This document shows positions 63,543 to 64,000 of a stretch of DNA of 64,000 bases, one piece after another. Within the stretch, counting starts at the first letter, position 1. Each line of letters begins with the position of its first letter. The stretch covers positions 620,001 to 684,000 of the forward strand of contig NZ_JACIBC010000002.1 in assembly GCF_014195095.1 (NCBI RefSeq), written 5' to 3'. Made by a program: the position numbers and the translations under genes. The notes beneath the pieces are model-generated. The model was not told where the DNA came from, ran no database searches, and saw nothing but the letters and a program-made list of their open reading frames with translations. The stretch is from Rhizobium sp. BK602. GTDB taxonomy: Bacteria > Pseudomonadota > Alphaproteobacteria > Rhizobiales > Rhizobiaceae.

Positions 63543-63615
63543 GCGCTGCCAATATCAAGAAAACCGCGACCGGCTGAGAACAAGGCCGGCGCGGTTTTCT
63601 TGATATTGGCAGCGC
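63543..63615. terminator. Very long hairpin with bidirectional terminator core
   Basis: Arms 63543-63568 and 63590-63615 are a perfect 26-nt inverted repeat. Within the 21-nt loop a further CCGGC/GCCGG pair extends the stem. The centre, AAAACCGCG..CGCGGTTTTCTT, is a normal intrinsic terminator for the Sel1 gene, with A and T runs on both sides; the outer AATATCAAG/CTTGATATT arms go well beyond terminator needs. Confidence 0.7.
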
Positions 63616-63771
63616 ATTCGTTTTGCCTCTCAAGACGCATCTGTCAGTGCAAACGGCGAGCGCGTTATAATCGATCTATAGTTGCGCTCTGGGTTGTGAT
63701 AAAGCTCTCTGAATTCGCTGCAAACGAGTAGACTTACACTCTGTTGAAGACCTTTTCTTTGAGACCTCTAA

Positions 63772-64000
63772 ATGAACACTCAACTGTCGCTGAGATTTGA
63801 GTTTGCCTATGATAAGGGCAGATTGCTGCTATTTTCCTTGATTCTTTCGGTTTTTGCGGCTGGTTGCGTATGGATATCCTATCGCTCCGTCAGGACGGGA
63901 AACCCTTTTATCAGCCCGATCCTGATGTGGCCGTCGGCAGCGCTTTTTGGCCTTGCTGCGCTTAGTTTGCTGGTCAAGCTGTTTAAAAACGAGCCGGGAC
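63772..64000 (+). CDS. Membrane protein, STM3941-like (3' end outside window)
   Basis: Visible part is 76 residues from ATG 63772: MNTQLSLRFEFAYDKGRLLL, a helix (LFSLILSVFAAGCVWISYRS), a short loop and a second helix (LMWPSAALFGLAALSLLVKL) ending FKNEPG at the edge. Two N-terminal helices followed by KLFKNEPG resemble the STM3941 family, in which a PH-like domain follows. The DNA is A/T-richer than the rest of the window. The reading frame continues beyond 64000. Confidence 0.6.
   Translation, partial: MNTQLSLRFEFAYDKGRLLLFSLILSVFAAGCVWISYRSVRTGNPFISPILMWPSAALFGLAALSLLVKLFKNEPG

Noticed and set aside
1..64000. Mobile elements, prophage or CRISPR array
   Set aside because: No transposase, integrase, phage structural gene, or regularly spaced direct repeats were seen; the repeats present are short palindromic intergenic elements.

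Overview
The window is about 64 kb of GC-rich alphaproteobacterial chromosome. It most resembles the Rhizobiaceae (Rhizobium/Agrobacterium/Sinorhizobium). The main reason is the block feuN-feuP-feuQ, a lipoprotein gene, ccmI-ccmE-ccmF-ccmH (cycHJKL), degP, a second two-component pair, glnE, pleC and pepN, which I recognise as rhizobial gene order. Two rhizobial-type palindromic repeats support this. I found no rRNA, tRNA, CRISPR array, insertion sequence or phage gene. It reads as core chromosome with ordinary accessory genes.

Region by region: 1-6.3 kb holds a DivJ/PleC-type histidine kinase (possibly cut at its 5' end), a membrane-anchored peptidoglycan-binding protein, DUF1491 and DUF2336 proteins, two small rhizobial proteins and a DUF1254/DUF1214-like pair. 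6.4-10.1 kb holds a class A penicillin-binding protein, a cysteine-cluster protein, an MmcQ/YjbR protein and a Dabb-domain protein. 10.6-30.1 kb is the conserved core: envelope sensing (FeuN/P/Q), cytochrome c maturation, periplasmic proteolysis (DegP), a second OmpR-type pair, control of glutamine synthetase (GlnE), cell-cycle signalling (PleC) and aminopeptidase N. 30.5-44 kb mixes an unrecognised possible DNA-binding protein, a UDG-fold protein lacking two iron-sulphur cysteines, an Hsp70 relative, an RND efflux pair, an SDR without the usual active site, ETF-ubiquinone oxidoreductase, a GNAT, a VapBC module and a DMT exporter beside an Lrp regulator. 44.8-53.9 kb holds MgtE, an HxlR/oxidoreductase divergon, an MFS exporter, a lipid-kinase-like protein, and a divergent glutamylpolyamine synthetase/aminotransferase pair. 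53.9-57.5 kb is a polyprenyl-phosphate glycosyl-transfer cluster probably acting on lipopolysaccharide. 57.5-60.3 kb is an ECF42-type sigma factor operon with three DGPF (YciI-like) genes. The rest holds AMP nucleosidase, small secreted or Sel1 proteins, repeats and the start of a membrane protein.

The most interesting observations are: (1) two back-to-back sequences matching the published ECF42 promoter pattern, one before the DGPF-sigma operon and one before a small membrane protein gene facing the other way, which suggests that protein belongs to the ECF42 circuit; (2) a 132-bp double-palindrome repeat between ccmF and ccmH that keeps the reading frame open and would add about 44 residues before the CcmH signal sequence; (3) the UDG-fold protein with only two of the four family-4 iron-sulphur cysteines; and (4) small genes that are easily missed (feuN, a 55-residue gene at 4903 and a 59-residue secreted protein at 61909-62088).
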